DNA from: Methyloversatilis discipulorum
GTDB lineage: Bacteria > Pseudomonadota > Gammaproteobacteria > Burkholderiales > Rhodocyclaceae
DNA length: 64,000 nt
NCBI RefSeq assembly: GCF_000527135.1
Contig: NZ_AZUP01000001.1
Coordinates: forward strand, 1,178,001 to 1,242,000
Direction of reading: 5' to 3'
Shown: in pieces, positions 15,763 to 26,030 of the stretch
How positions within the stretch are numbered: the first letter of the stretch is position 1
How the letters are laid out: the number at the start of each line of letters is the position of its first letter
Notes under the pieces: model-generated
The model's input: only the letters and a program-made list of their open reading frames with translations
What the model was told of the DNA's origin: nothing
Database searches by the model: none
Position numbers and translations under genes: made by a program

Positions 15763-16061
15763 GCTGCCGCTCCATCGGCCGCTCGCACAAGTACGCAGTC
15801 GGCCTCGGCGCGGCGCAGCGCGAAGGTCGACACGCCGACCCGCACCGCCAGCGGTTCGCCGCCTGGCTGACCCCGACGCAGCACACGCACAGGCTCGCCA
15901 GTGATGAACCCGAGTTCACGCAGCCGGCTCGCCCATTCGGGCGCACGCGCATCGGCGCGCACATCGACCACCGTCATCGGCACACCGACGGCGGCGCTGC
16001 TGAGGGCAAAGCCGGCGGTCAAACCGGGTGTCGGGGATTTCACGTCGGAAGGCGTCGGCAT
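15759..16061 (-). CDS. feoA: Ferrous iron transport protein FeoA
   Basis: FeoA is a small cytoplasmic SH3-like protein that supports FeoB. The 100-residue product carries the family pattern RLRELGFITGEPVRVLRRG, a short basic turn and a C-terminal strand ending VLVRAADG. The first ~25 residues are extra compared with typical 75-85-residue FeoA, and Met29 could be an alternative start. The stop overlaps the feoB start. A Fur box lies 24 bases upstream of the start. Confidence 0.9.
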   Translation of the reverse strand: MPTPSDVKSPTPGLTAGFALSSAAVGVPMTVVDVRADARAPEWASRLRELGFITGEPVRVLRRGQPGGEPLAVRVGVSTFALRRAEADCVLVRAADGAAA

Positions 16062-16084
16062 TGCAATGTCCGGTGATTCAGATG

Positions 16085-16103
16085 TTGAGAACAGTTTTCA
16101 TTC
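16085..16103 (-). promoter_or_regulatory. Fur box upstream of feoA
   Basis: Read on the reverse strand the site is GAATGAAAACTGTTCTCAA, a recognisable though imperfect Fur box, placed 24-42 bases before the feoA start. It would give iron-repressed expression of feo genes. Confidence 0.65.
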
Positions 16104-16181
16104 TACCCGAGGGGACCTCACAGAGGCAGTCGGCGCTCAGCGCCTACCCGCGCGGGATTTCGATCGCACACAAATCGATTG

Positions 16182-16224
16182 TTGCGACGCCGCAACATCC
16201 TGTTTCCAATAACCGTTCTCATTT
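16182..16224 (+). promoter_or_regulatory. Promoter and Fur box of siderophore receptor
   Basis: TTGCGA (16182-16187), 17 bases, then TCCAAT (16205-16210) form a plausible promoter. AATAACCGTTCTCATTT (16208-16224) resembles the Fur boxes at 2876 and 8184 and sits at the same place relative to the -10. The -35 lies in a small inverted repeat (GTTGCG...CGCAAC, 16181-16196). The leader to the ATG at 16347 is about 130 bases. Confidence 0.65.
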
Positions 16225-16346
16225 ACACTGCGCCGCACTTGCCCATGGTCGTGTTCCTCGCACGCGCTGGGCAGCGGACCAGCCAGCCTCTTTGCGTCGC
16301 AGCAAGCCAGTCCAGCCCCCGATATCAACCTACTGGACTTGCACTG

Positions 16347-18716
16347 ATGAAACGCTCGATCCCGCAGCAGCCGCTGACACTGGCCGCGGCCATGCTGATG
16401 GCCCTGTCGTCCACCGCCGGCGCCGAAGAACAGAAGCCCGCCACCGACACCGCGGTTCCGGTGCTGCCGGAAGTGAAGGTGCGCGACGAATACGACCGCC
16501 CGAACTCTCCGAACCGCGGCTACCAGACCGGCATCGTTACCTCGGCCAAGACCAAGCAGCTGGCCAAGGACATTCCGCAGGCGATCACCACGGTGACCGA
16601 GCAACTCATGCTCGACAGCAACTCCGACACGATGAAGAACGCACTGCGCCACGTCGCGGGCCTCACCTTCAACTCGGGCGAAGGCGGCCGCATCGGCGAC
16701 AACATCATGCTGCGCGGCTTCTATTCCTTCGGCGACCTGTATCTGGACGGCATCCGCGACGTCGCCCAGTACAACCGCGAAACCTTCCATGTCGAACAGA
16801 TCGACGTGCTGCGCGGCTCGGCCGCCATGCTGTTCGGCCGCGGTCAGGCCGGCGGCGTGATCAACCGGGTGAGCAAGCAGCCGGGTCTGGTCGACCGCAC
16901 CGAAGTGTCGGCCACCGTGGGCAGCTACGACTACGGCCGCGTCACTGCCGATGTGAATAAGGTGGTTGGCGAGAACGCGGCGCTGCGCATCAGCGCGATG
17001 AAGACCGACGCCGGCAGTTCGCGCCGCGGCGTCGAATCTGAACGCGAGGGCATCGCGCCGACGCTGCGCTGGGGCATCGGCACCTCGGACGAATTCTCGA
17101 TCGGCCACCTCTACTACACGACGAGAAATGTGCCGGACTATGGTGTGCCCTTCATCAGTCGCGCACTCGCCACGCCGATCACGCGCACCCAGGTCACCCG
17201 CCGTCCGTTGGACGTGTCCGCCAGCGCCTTCTACGGCACTTCGTCGGACTACGAGCAGAACGACACCAACATCAGCACCGGTATCTGGACTCACCGCTTC
17301 TCGCAGGACACCGAGCTGCGCACCGTTGCCCGATTTGCCGATTACAAGCGTGATCTGTGGGCAGTCGCGCCGCGACTGCCGGCCAACGTCAACAGCTCCA
17401 CCGTCACCGATGCCACGGTAATCACCCGCGGTCGCCAGGCTCGCGGTGGCCGCGAACACACGGCCACTTTGCAGAGCGATCTGACCACAAAATTCGAACT
17501 GGCTGGCATGAAGCACGAAGCGCTGTTCGGTGTCGAGTTGCTGCGCGAGAAGGCAGACCGCTGGAGCTACACATCTATCGCTGTTACGGCGCCGCCCACC
17601 ACGGTCGGCAACCCGGATCCGGACGTCGCAGTCCCCGCAGCCTACGGTAACCGCGCGCGCTTCAGCCCGGCCGGTTATGAAGGTGACTCGTACAGTCTCT
17701 ATGCACAGGATCAGATCGAGTTCATCCCCAAGTGGAAGCTTCTGCTCGGCCTGCGTCACGACCGGATGGACGCCGACTACAAGACTCTGAATTCGACAAG
17801 CGGCTTGGCGACGGACTTCAATCTCAAGTACAACGAGTGGAGCTATCGCAGCGGCCTGCTGTACCAGCCGACCGATCTGTCGACCTACTACCTCGCGTGG
17901 AGCGACTCTTTCAATCCGACCGCCGACCTTTATCAACTATCGCCGGCCAATATCAAGTACGACGCCGAGCGCAGCCGCACGGTCGAACTGGGCACGAAAT
18001 GGGAACTGTTCGACGGCGCTCTGTCGCTGCGCACAGCGCTGTACCGCGCAACCAAGTTCAACGAGCGCAACACCGATCTTGAACAGGCGAACTCGGCCGT
18101 GCTGTCGAAGGAACGTCACACCGACGGTTTTGAAATCGAAGCAGCCGGCCGCATCACGCCGCAGTGGGATGTGTTCGGTGGCATCGCACTGATGCGTGCA
18201 GAGATCGACGACCAGTTCGACGGTGAGTTGCTCGGCACCTTCGCTCAGGTTTCCGGTGGCGCTTTCGCAGTCGGCCAGGCCGTAAATGCCAACCGGCTGG
18301 TCTACCGCGGCAAGTACAACCCGTATAGCGTCGGCGCCACGCCCCGCAATACGCCGGACTTCACGTTCAACCTGTGGACGACCTATCGCTTCATGCCCAA
18401 CTGGCGTGCCGGCGTCGGCGTCGAGGGCAAGGGTTCGCGTCTTGCGTATGGCATCGGTCAGTGCGACACCGCAACGCAAAACGCCAACAGCGGCCTGTGG
18501 ACTTACAACGCCTGCGCGCCGATCGCTCAGGGCCGTGCCCCGAGCTTCGTCCGCACCGATCTGATGCTGGCCTACGAGCAGCCGCGCTACGACGTCCGCC
18601 TGAACGTGCTCAACGTGTTCAACAAGCGCTACTACGAAGCGCTGTACGAGAACGGCGGCTTCGCCGTGCCGGGTACCGAGCGCGCCTTCCAGCTGACGGT
18701 GGCAGTGAAGTACTGA
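16347..18716 (+). CDS. TonB-dependent siderophore receptor, catecholate (Fiu-like) type
   Basis: The 789-residue outer-membrane receptor would import ferric siderophores, probably catechol type. It has a signal peptide (about 1-26, ending SSTAGA), a TonB-box-like VLPEVKVRDE, and a plug domain (IPQAITTVTEQLM, GRIGDNIMLRGF, QIDVLRGSAAMLFGRGQAGG) that matches the TonB-siderophore receptor class. The beta-barrel ends FQLTVAVKY. The start was moved to ATG 16347 because the signal peptide begins there. A Fur box lies upstream and a strong terminator downstream. No siderophore synthesis genes are in the window, so it may use foreign siderophores. Confidence 0.88.
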   Translation: MKRSIPQQPLTLAAAMLMALSSTAGAEEQKPATDTAVPVLPEVKVRDEYDRPNSPNRGYQTGIVTSAKTKQLAKDIPQAITTVTEQLMLDSNSDTMKNALRHVAGLTFNSGEGGRIGDNIMLRGFYSFGDLYLDGIRDVAQYNRETFHVEQIDVLRGSAAMLFGRGQAGGVINRVSKQPGLVDRTEVSATVGSYDYGRVTADVNKVVGENAALRISAMKTDAGSSRRGVESEREGIAPTLRWGIGTSDEFSIGHLYYTTRNVPDYGVPFISRALATPITRTQVTRRPLDVSASAFYGTSSDYEQNDTNISTGIWTHRFSQDTELRTVARFADYKRDLWAVAPRLPANVNSSTVTDATVITRGRQARGGREHTATLQSDLTTKFELAGMKHEALFGVELLREKADRWSYTSIAVTAPPTTVGNPDPDVAVPAAYGNRARFSPAGYEGDSYSLYAQDQIEFIPKWKLLLGLRHDRMDADYKTLNSTSGLATDFNLKYNEWSYRSGLLYQPTDLSTYYLAWSDSFNPTADLYQLSPANIKYDAERSRTVELGTKWELFDGALSLRTALYRATKFNERNTDLEQANSAVLSKERHTDGFEIEAAGRITPQWDVFGGIALMRAEIDDQFDGELLGTFAQVSGGAFAVGQAVNANRLVYRGKYNPYSVGATPRNTPDFTFNLWTTYRFMPNWRAGVGVEGKGSRLAYGIGQCDTATQNANSGLWTYNACAPIAQGRAPSFVRTDLMLAYEQPRYDVRLNVLNVFNKRYYEALYENGGFAVPGTERAFQLTVAVKY

Positions 18717-18733
18717 TTGCCCTGCAGCGATGA

Positions 18734-18776
18734 GGGCCGGGTCGGTGGTCTGCGGACCGCCGACCCGGCCCTTTTT
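18734..18776 (+). terminator. Strong terminator after siderophore receptor
   Basis: A 17-base-pair stem with one G-U pair (GGGCCGGGTCGGTGGTC with GACCGCCGACCCGGCCC) closes on TGCG and is followed by TTTTT. It lies 18 bases after the receptor stop and just past the end of the convergent gene, so it may serve both. Confidence 0.92.
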
Positions 18777-18778
18777 CG

Positions 18779-19846
18779 TCAGCGACCGCTCAGAGCGCGC
18801 CAGCCCGCCATGGTCCGCTCGACCAGTGCCCATCCGCCGCCGTTCTCGCACAGGCCGTAGCGGAAAGGCAGGCTGTCGCGCCCCGGCGTTTCGAAGCGCA
18901 GGTCGCGGAAGCTGACGCAGGCGCCTCCACCTGCACTGCCGACGCTGTCGAGCACCGGGAACATCGCGAACCAGCGGAAGAAGGCGAAATCCGGCGCCGA
19001 CCACACGGCGCGCACCTGGTCACGCACCTCGCCGTAGCCGCCGTTGCCGAAGCGTTCGCGCACTTCCCACTGAGCCAGCGCGACCGGCCGGTAGTGGGCC
19101 GAGAAGCGGCGGATCAGGTTGTCGTCGGGCCGCGCCTCCAGCAGTTCGGTGCGGCGCGTGTTGATGTGCGCGATGTGATAACGCTCGCCGTCGTCAATCA
19201 CCGCCGTCCAGTTGAAAGGCGAGGCCGGGCGCGGAATCGCGTCGATCGAGACGGCGGCGATGCCCTGCTCTGCGGCATGGCGTCGCGCGGCGTCGATTGC
19301 TTCCGCCTTGCCAACCGCGCCGACGCCGATCCACGCACAGACGGCCGCGAGCCCGAGCGCGGCCGGCACCCGGCTGCGCCGCCACAGCGCGCTCGTCACG
19401 AGGCCGGCAATCAGCAGCCCGGTCAGCGGCAGGTCGATGATGAAGGTCGTGCCCCAGCCGAAGCGGCGATCCGAGAACGGCGCCAGGATCATGGTGCCGA
19501 ACTGCGTGATCAGGTCGCCCACGATGTGGATGGCGATGCCGGCGCAGACCACTGCGTAGAAGCGCTGCCAGCCGACGCTGCGCGCGCGCAGCAGACGCGG
19601 CATCAGCCATGCCAGCAGCAGCGCCCACAAAGGCAGCAGGATGAAGGAGTGCGTGACACCGCGATGACCGCGCAGATAGGCCAGTTCGGACACGTAGCCG
19701 AGCACGAAATCGAGGTCGGGAAAGGTGGCGGCCAGACCACCGGCGAGCACCGTCTGCCAGATCTTGGGCTGGCGTTCGTCGGCCGGCGCGCGCGCCATGA
19801 AGCGGCCAAGCAGCGCGCCGGACAGTGCGTGAGTCAGGGTATCCAA
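18779..19846 (-). CDS. YdjM-like membrane-bound metal-dependent hydrolase family protein
   Basis: The 355-residue product begins MDTLTHALSGALLGR, continues FPDLDFVLGY and RGVTHSFILLPLWALLLAW, and has four or more membrane helices in its first 190 residues. The Asp/His pattern (THAL, DLD, HRGVTHS, HIVGD) is that of the DUF457/YdjM family, annotated as inner-membrane metal-dependent hydrolases. The C-terminal half is soluble and less conserved. Substrate is unknown. It is transcribed towards the siderophore receptor and has its promoter in the 19847-19977 interval. Confidence 0.82.
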   Translation of the reverse strand: MDTLTHALSGALLGRFMARAPADERQPKIWQTVLAGGLAATFPDLDFVLGYVSELAYLRGHRGVTHSFILLPLWALLLAWLMPRLLRARSVGWQRFYAVVCAGIAIHIVGDLITQFGTMILAPFSDRRFGWGTTFIIDLPLTGLLIAGLVTSALWRRSRVPAALGLAAVCAWIGVGAVGKAEAIDAARRHAAEQGIAAVSIDAIPRPASPFNWTAVIDDGERYHIAHINTRRTELLEARPDDNLIRRFSAHYRPVALAQWEVRERFGNGGYGEVRDQVRAVWSAPDFAFFRWFAMFPVLDSVGSAGGGACVSFRDLRFETPGRDSLPFRYGLCENGGGWALVERTMAGWRALSGR

Positions 19847-19977
19847 TCGATTCTTCCGTTAAGGTCCAGGCCGGATGCGTCGCAAGGACAACACCCCGGC
19901 GCACTTCGCGCCGATTGTGGCGCAGTGCACAAGAAGCAGGCGTATAATGCCGCTCCGATTCGCTTCATGGCTTGTTG

Positions 19978-22900
19978 ATGGAATCCGCTACCGCGCTCAT
20001 CGATTTGCAAGCTTCGCGCGACCCTACCCGACTGCGCGAAATCCCGTACAACTACACCTCGCTGTCCGACCGCGAAATCGTCATCCGGTTGCTCGGCGCC
20101 CGCATGTGGGACACGCTGTCCAGTCTGCGCGATGAGCGCATGACCGGCCGCTCGGCACGCATGCTCTACGAGGTGCTGGGCGACATCTGGGTCGTTCAGC
20201 GCAATCCCTATCTCGAAGACGACCTGCTCGACAACCCGAAGCGGCAGGACGCGCTCGTTGGTGCGATGCGCCATCGGTTGCGCGAGATCGAACAGCGTCG
20301 TCAGCCCGGCAGCGACGCCGCCACGCAGGAACGCGACCGCAAGGTGGGTGAACTGCTGGCTGCCGCCCGCAACGCGGTCGACGCCTTCGCCGCCGGCTTC
20401 GGCGAAACCCGCAAGCTGCGCAGTCGCATCCGCAAGGTGCTCGGCCGCCACACGCGCGAAGCCAACATCGCCTTCGACGGTCTGGCCCGCGTGTCGCACG
20501 TGACCGACGCCACCGACTGGCGGGTCGAATATCCGCTGGTCGTGCTCTACCCGGACACCGAGGACGAGATCGCGCCGCTGGTGCGCGGCTGCATCGAGCT
20601 CGGCCTGACCATCGTGCCGCGCGGCGGCGGCACCGGCTACACCGGTTCCGCCGTGCCGCTGTCGGCGAAATCGGCGGTCATCAATACCGAAAAGCTGATC
20701 GATCTCGGCGCCGTCGAACCGATGGTGCTGCCCGGTCTGTCGGAGCCGTACGCGACGATACGAACGGGTGCCGGCGTGGTGACCCGCCGCGTCATGGACG
20801 CCGCCGAGAACGCCGGCCTGGTGTTCGCCTGTGACCCGACTTCGGCCGACGCCTCCTGTGTCGGCGGCAACATCGCCACCAACGCTGGCGGCAAGAAAGC
20901 CGTGCTGTGGGGCACCGCGCTCGACAATCTGGCGAGCTGGCGCATGGTCGACGCCGACGGCTGGCCGATGGAAATCACGCGGCTGGACCACAACCTCGGC
21001 AAGATCCACGACGCGCCCGTCGTGCGCTTCTCCATCCAGCGCTTCGAGACCGACGGCCGCACGCCGTGTGGCGCCGCCGAACTGCTCGAAGTGCCGGGCG
21101 CCCGTTTCCGCAAGGAAGGTCTGGGCAAGGACGTGACCGACAAGTTCCTTGCCGGCCTGCCCGGCGTGCAGAAGGAAGGCTGTGATGGCCTGATCACCAG
21201 CGCGCGCTGGATCCTGCACAAGCTGCCGCCGGTCACCCGTACCGTCTGCCTCGAATTCTTCGGCCAGGTGCGCGAAGCGGTACCGGCCATCGTCGAGATC
21301 AAGGACTATCTCGACGGCCTGCCCAAGTCAGGTAACGCGCGCGTGCTGCTTGCCGGCCTCGAACATCTCGACGAGCGCTACGTGCGCGCAGTCGGCTACG
21401 CCACCAAGGCGCGCCGTCACGGCCGGCCCAAGATGGTGCTGATCGGCGACATCGTCGGCGACGACGAAACGACGGTGATGGCCGCTGCGTCCGAAGTCGT
21501 GCGCCTGTGCAATCAACGCGGCGCCGAAGGCTTCATCGCCGTGTCGGCCGAGTCGCGCAAGACCTTCTGGCTGGACCGCGCCCGCACCGCCGCCATCGCC
21601 CGTCACACCAACGCGTTCAAGATCAACGAGGACGTGGTCATCCCGCTGCCGCGCATGGGCGACTACTGCGACGGCATCGAACGCATCAACATCGAACTGT
21701 CGATCGCCAGCAAGCTGCGCCTGTGCGACGCGCTGGTCGATTTCCTGCGCGGCGAGCTGCCGTTGCACGCGGGCGATGCCAACGTCGACACCGACGAACT
21801 GATCGGCGACCGCCGCACCCAGGCGCTGCAGCAGGTGGCCGCCGTGCGCGGCCGCTGGCAGTGGCTGCTGGACAACCTCGACATGCCGCTGGCGCGCGCC
21901 GAACCGCTGCTGATGTCGATCGGCGTGGAGATGGGCCCGCTGCTCAACCGCGCCGAGCGGCCCACCCTGTTCCACCGGCTGCAGGACTATTCGGTGCGCG
22001 TGTCTTGGAAGCGCGAGCTGAAGCCGCTGCTCGACGAGATCTTCGACGGTGCGATGTATCGCCCGGTGCTCGACCGCGTCGAAACGATCCGCAAGGAGGT
22101 GCTGCGCGGCCGCGTGTTCGTCGCGCTGCACATGCACGCCGGCGACGGCAATGTGCACACCAACATTCCGGTGAACTCGGACAACTACGGCATGTTGCAG
22201 GAAGCCAATGCCGCGGTGGCCCGCATCATGGCGCTGGCGCGTTCGCTCGGTGGCGTCATTTCCGGCGAGCACGGCATCGGCATCACCAAGCTCGAATTCC
22301 TGACGCCCGAAGAGTTGGCGCCCTTCATCGACTACAAGCAGCGGGTCGATCCGGACGGCCACTTCAACGCCGGCAAGCTGCTGCCGGGCGGCGATCTGTC
22401 GCGTGCCTACACGCCCTCTTTCTCTCTGCTGGGCACCGAGTCGCTGATCATGGAAATGAGCGACATCGGCCAGATCGCAACCTCGATCAAGGACTGTCTG
22501 CGCTGCGGCAAGTGCAAGCCGGTCTGTTCGACCCATGTGCCGCGTGCCAACCTGCTCTATTCGCCGCGCAACAAGATCCTCGCCACCTCGCTGCTGATCG
22601 AAGCCTTCCTGTACGAGGAACAGACGCGACGCGGCGTGTCGCTGCGCCACTTCGACGAATTCGGCGACGTGGCCGACCACTGCACCGTGTGCCATCGCTG
22701 CGAGAAGCCCTGTCCGGTGGATATCGACTTCGGCGACGTGTCGATTGCCATGCGCAATGCGCTGCGCAAGCAGGGCAAGCGCAAGTTCAACCCGGGCACG
22801 GCCGCGTCGATGGCCTTCCTGAACGCGACCGATCCGGCGACCATCAAGACGCTGCGCGTGGCCATGATGGACGTGGGCTACAAGGCGCAACGGCTGGGGC

Positions 22901-23913
22901 ATCGCGTGGGCAAGGCACTCGGTCTGGTCGACCGCCAGACCAAGGCGCCGCCGCCGACGCTGGGCAAGCCGACCATCAAGGCGCAGGTGATCCACTTCAT
23001 CAACAAGCCGATGCCGGGCAATCTGCCGAAGCGCACCTCGCGCGCGATGCTGGACATCGAGGATGCTGCCATCGTGCCGGTCATCCGCGACCCGAAGCGC
23101 GCGTCCGAAGACCAGGAAGCGGTGTTCTACTTCCCCGGCTGCGGTTCCGAGCGGCTGTTCTCGCAGGTCGGTCTGGCCACCCAGGCCATGCTCTACCACG
23201 TCGGCGCGCAGACCGTGCTGCCGCCGGGCTATCTGTGCTGCGGCTATCCGCAGACTGCCGGCGGCAACGCGGAAAAGGGACAGCAGATCAGCACCTCGAA
23301 CCGCGTGCTGTTCCACCGTGTTGCCAACACGCTGAACTATCTCGACATCAAGACCGTGATCGTGTCCTGCGGCACCTGCATGGACCAGCTGCAGCAGTAC
23401 GAATTCGACAAGATCTTCCCCGGCTGCCGGCTGCTCGACATCCACGAGTACCTGATGGAGAAGGGTGTGAAACTCGAGGGCGTGCAGGGCGTGCGCTACA
23501 TGTACCACGACCCCTGCCACACGCCGATGAAGACGCACGCGCCGCTGAAGGTGGTGAATCAGCTGGTCGGTACCGTCGACGGCACCAAGGTGGCGCTGAA
23601 CGATCGCTGCTGCGGTGAGAGCGGCACGCTGGCGGTGAGCCGGCCGGACATTTCAACCCAGGTGCGCTTCCGCAAGGAAGAGGAAATGCGCAAGGGGGCG
23701 GACGTGCTGCGCGCCGACGGTTTTGCCGGCGAGGTGAAGATCCTGACCTCCTGCCCGTCCTGCCTGCAGGGCCTGTCGCGCTACGACAACGACAGCAGCA
23801 CCCAGGCCGACTACATCGTGGTCGAGATGGCGCGCCACCTGCTCGGCGAGGACTGGGCCGCCCGCTACGTCGAGCAGGCCAACGCGGGCGGCATCGAGCG
23901 CGTGCTGCTGTAA
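19978..23913 (+). CDS. Large FAD-linked oxidase fused to Fe-S/CCG reductase module (D-lactate dehydrogenase-like)
   Basis: This 1311-residue protein joins several modules. An N-terminal region of DUF3683 type covers about 1-170. A GlcD/DLD-type FAD-binding PCMH domain covers about 180-420 ([14 protein letters not shown]) with its FAD-oxidase C-terminal domain to about 810 ([20 protein letters not shown]). Two 4Fe-4S motifs follow at about 840-920 ([25 protein letters not shown]). Two GlpC-type CCG domains follow at about 1040-1290 ([39 protein letters not shown]). It probably oxidises a 2-hydroxyacid such as D-lactate and passes electrons to the quinone pool. The ATG is chosen; a TTG six bases upstream is an alternative. 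Confidence 0.85.
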   Translation: MESATALIDLQASRDPTRLREIPYNYTSLSDREIVIRLLGARMWDTLSSLRDERMTGRSARMLYEVLGDIWVVQRNPYLEDDLLDNPKRQDALVGAMRHRLREIEQRRQPGSDAATQERDRKVGELLAAARNAVDAFAAGFGETRKLRSRIRKVLGRHTREANIAFDGLARVSHVTDATDWRVEYPLVVLYPDTEDEIAPLVRGCIELGLTIVPRGGGTGYTGSAVPLSAKSAVINTEKLIDLGAVEPMVLPGLSEPYATIRTGAGVVTRRVMDAAENAGLVFACDPTSADASCVGGNIATNAGGKKAVLWGTALDNLASWRMVDADGWPMEITRLDHNLGKIHDAPVVRFSIQRFETDGRTPCGAAELLEVPGARFRKEGLGKDVTDKFLAGLPGVQKEGCDGLITSARWILHKLPPVTRTVCLEFFGQVREAVPAIVEIKDYLDGLPKSGNARVLLAGLEHLDERYVRAVGYATKARRHGRPKMVLIGDIVGDDETTVMAAASEVVRLCNQRGAEGFIAVSAESRKTFWLDRARTAAIARHTNAFKINEDVVIPLPRMGDYCDGIERINIELSIASKLRLCDALVDFLRGELPLHAGDANVDTDELIGDRRTQALQQVAAVRGRWQWLLDNLDMPLARAEPLLMSIGVEMGPLLNRAERPTLFHRLQDYSVRVSWKRELKPLLDEIFDGAMYRPVLDRVETIRKEVLRGRVFVALHMHAGDGNVHTNIPVNSDNYGMLQEANAAVARIMALARSLGGVISGEHGIGITKLEFLTPEELAPFIDYKQRVDPDGHFNAGKLLPGGDLSRAYTPSFSLLGTESLIMEMSDIGQIATSIKDCLRCGKCKPVCSTHVPRANLLYSPRNKILATSLLIEAFLYEEQTRRGVSLRHFDEFGDVADHCTVCHRCEKPCPVDIDFGDVSIAMRNALRKQGKRKFNPGTAASMAFLNATDPATIKTLRVAMMDVGYKAQRLGHRVGKALGLVDRQTKAPPPTLGKPTIKAQVIHFINKPMPGNLPKRTSRAMLDIEDAAIVPVIRDPKRASEDQEAVFYFPGCGSERLFSQVGLATQAMLYHVGAQTVLPPGYLCCGYPQTAGGNAEKGQQISTSNRVLFHRVANTLNYLDIKTVIVSCGTCMDQLQQYEFDKIFPGCRLLDIHEYLMEKGVKLEGVQGVRYMYHDPCHTPMKTHAPLKVVNQLVGTVDGTKVALNDRCCGESGTLAVSRPDISTQVRFRKEEEMRKGADVLRADGFAGEVKILTSCPSCLQGLSRYDNDSSTQADYIVVEMARHLLGEDWAARYVEQANAGGIERVLL

Positions 23914-23931
23914 GGCGTTACAGCGACGCGG

Positions 23932-24483
23932 TCAGCGGCGTTGCGCCGCGGCCGCGCCGTCGCGCAGATCCTGCATGAAGTTCTCCAGCACCCGCTCCTC
24001 GTTCGCCACACCAGGCGCAACTTCGAGGCGCATCGTCCCGTTGCCGGCGGAGCGCTGGTCGCGCGCGCAGACCACGGTCGCCAACTGGGTGCCGAAGCGC
24101 TCGCTGCGACCTTCCTGCTGCAGGTAACGGTTCTGCACGCGATAGGCGTCGCGCTCCGAGCGCAGCGTCGCATTGCAGTCGTGCTGGTACAGCGCACCTT
24201 TCTGCCGCGCTTCGAGCACGTGCACGAACTCGTGCACCAGAAAGGAATTGTCGGTCGGGTCCTGCAGGTCGAGATCGGCGCGTATCAGTATCTGCTCACG
24301 GTCGTGGTCATACAGCGCAACCAGCTTGTCGCACTCGCGCGGATCCTCCGGACAGGCTTCCTCGACCAGTGCTGCCGGCGCCATCACGCGCAGCGTCGGC
24401 AGATCGGACAGCGGCAGTTCGGGGTAACCCGACAGCGCCGCGGCGGCGCTGAACAGATAGGACAGCAGAACGGTGTCGGCCAT
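23932..24483 (-). CDS. Small HEXXH-motif protein, putative metalloprotease-like
   Basis: The 183-residue product begins MADTVLLSYLFSAAAAL, which could be a weak signal or anchor. A typical zinc-binding HEFVHVLEARQKG motif lies in the middle, followed by ERDAYRVQNRYL, where the Glu could be the third ligand. GGGAG precedes this ATG by seven bases, so a longer upstream frame is rejected. The sequence resembles uncharacterised HExxH proteins rather than a named peptidase. Activity is therefore a motif-based inference. It converges with the oxidoreductase gene across an 18-base gap. Confidence 0.7.
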   Translation of the reverse strand: MADTVLLSYLFSAAAALSGYPELPLSDLPTLRVMAPAALVEEACPEDPRECDKLVALYDHDREQILIRADLDLQDPTDNSFLVHEFVHVLEARQKGALYQHDCNATLRSERDAYRVQNRYLQQEGRSERFGTQLATVVCARDQRSAGNGTMRLEVAPGVANEERVLENFMQDLRDGAAAAQRR

Positions 24484-24657
24484 GGCGGCACTCCCTTGCG
24501 AGATGCGGTGTGATCGAGCGCTTCGACACCACAGGCGCCAGATATTTCCGCAGAGTTCCGGGCAGAACTCGGGCACGCTGCCCGTGTCCCAGCGCGTACC
24601 CGGTGCCAGAATGCGCCGGCCGCAGCGTCCCTGCAAGCCGTCCGACCGGAGCCCGTC

Positions 24658-25119
24658 ATGCCCATTTCACCGCGCCTGTCCACCTGCCTGATCGTCACCT
24701 CCCTGCTTGCCTGCGGCAACGCACTGGCCGTGCCAGCTGATTCCGCCCAGCCTGGCGTGAGCGCTGCGTCGCCGCGTCTAGCCGGCAGCTGGAGCTGGAC
24801 CGACCCGCAGCAATGCAGCGAAACCTATGAATACGCAGCCGACGGCAGCGGCCGCGTCAGCAGCGGTGATGAACGCGCCGAAATGGCCTACATCTTCGAT
24901 CCGGTGCCATTGAAGGACGGCTTCTACCGCCTGCAGGCCACCATCACCAAGGACAACGGCGGGCGCGACTGCGCTGGTGCCGCCAGCGACGACACCAACG
25001 AGCGCTACACCGTTTATCTGAAATTCCACCCGGACGGCGACCAGCACATCGTCTGCATGGAGCCGGAACTGAAGCACTGTTTCGGCCCGCTGCGCCGCAA
25101 GGCAGCAAACGGAATCTGA
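24658..25119 (+). CDS. Secreted protein of unknown function, tandem copy 1
   Basis: The 153-residue product has a signal peptide (about 1-24, ending ALA) and a ~110-residue domain starting LAGSWSWTD. Four cysteines recur at QQC, RDC, IVC and HCFGPL; the even number and export suggest disulfides. The following gene encodes a clear paralog. I know no function for the family. The W-S-W-T-D opening and beta-rich pattern suggest a small lipocalin-like or META-like barrel, but that is a guess. Confidence 0.72.
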   Translation: MPISPRLSTCLIVTSLLACGNALAVPADSAQPGVSAASPRLAGSWSWTDPQQCSETYEYAADGSGRVSSGDERAEMAYIFDPVPLKDGFYRLQATITKDNGGRDCAGAASDDTNERYTVYLKFHPDGDQHIVCMEPELKHCFGPLRRKAANGI

Positions 25120-25165
25120 CGCAGCGGCCTACAATCGAAACATGTCGTGCTCTGCGGAGGCGGTC

Positions 25166-25627
25166 ATGTACATCCATCGATTAAGGCAAGCCTGCATCTC
25201 GCTGCTGGTCGGCGCGGCGCTGCTCGCGGCGTCGGCCGCGCAGGCGGCGCGCGTCGAAACCGCCGGCCCGCTGGCCGCGCCGCAGATCGTCGGGCTGTGG
25301 AGCTGGACCGACGAGTCGCAGTGCGTCGAAAGCTACGAATATCGCAGCGACGGCACCGGCCGCGTCAGCAGCGGCAACGAACAGACCGACGTGAGCTACG
25401 TGTTTTCCAGCGTGCCGGTCGCCGACGACTTCTTCGAACTGAACGTGACCATCCGGCACAACTCCGGCGGCAAGGACTGTCTCGGGCAGAACGCCGACGA
25501 CAGCGGCGAAACCTACCGCGTGTTCGTGCACTTCCGTCAGGGCGAGGACAGTCACCTCGTGTGCTACCGCCCGGACGTGACCCAGTGCTTCGGTCCGCTC
25601 TACCGGCAGGCCCTGCCCCGCTTCTGA
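25166..25627 (+). CDS. Secreted protein of unknown function, tandem copy 2
   Basis: This 153-residue paralog of the preceding gene keeps the signal peptide (about 1-27), the GLWSWTD opening, RVSSGNEQ, GGKDC and CFGPL motifs, and the same four cysteines. By eye roughly half of the mature residues are identical. GGAGG six bases before ATG 25166 selects this start over one 24 bases upstream. It ends one base before the META-domain gene. The three genes may be one envelope-stress or surface operon; this is inferred only from spacing. Confidence 0.72.
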   Translation: MYIHRLRQACISLLVGAALLAASAAQAARVETAGPLAAPQIVGLWSWTDESQCVESYEYRSDGTGRVSSGNEQTDVSYVFSSVPVADDFFELNVTIRHNSGGKDCLGQNADDSGETYRVFVHFRQGEDSHLVCYRPDVTQCFGPLYRQALPRF

Positions 25628-25628
25628 C

Positions 25629-26024
25629 GTGAGCGCTCGCCTCGCATCGCTGCTGTGCGCCTTGCTGCTCGCCGCCTGCGCCCCCTACGGCGGCGGCGGA
25701 CCGCCGGACGGGCGCTGGCAGATTCGCGAAATCGGTGCGATGACGGTGCCGGAGGGTGTCGATGCCCACATCGAATTCCTGCCCGACGGCCGGCTGGCCG
25801 GGCGCGCCGGATGCAACCGCTACACCGGCAACTGGGCGCGCCAGGGCCATGAAATGCGCTTCGGCCGCATCGCCGCCACGCGCATGGCCTGCGCCGGCCC
25901 GGCGATGGACGTCGAGAACCGGCTGTTCGAAATGATGGACAAGGTGGTGCGCCAGGACAGGCCGGACGAGCGCACGCTGATCCTGGTCACCGGCGACGGC
26001 CGGCGCATCGTCGCGACGCGCTGA
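25629..26024 (+). CDS. META-domain lipoprotein (HslJ-like)
   Basis: The 131-residue product has a lipoprotein signal (LLCALLLAAC, modified Cys at about 17) and a META domain. The domain shows WQIREIGAMTVPEG, the family core LAGRAGCNRYTGNW and RMACAGPAMDVENRLFEMM, as in HslJ. META proteins are small exported beta proteins, in E. coli linked with heat shock and novobiocin tolerance. The start is GTG, immediately after the previous gene, so it is probably translated from the same mRNA. Confidence 0.82.
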   Translation: MSARLASLLCALLLAACAPYGGGGPPDGRWQIREIGAMTVPEGVDAHIEFLPDGRLAGRAGCNRYTGNWARQGHEMRFGRIAATRMACAGPAMDVENRLFEMMDKVVRQDRPDERTLILVTGDGRRIVATR

Positions 26025-26030
26025 ACCCGC

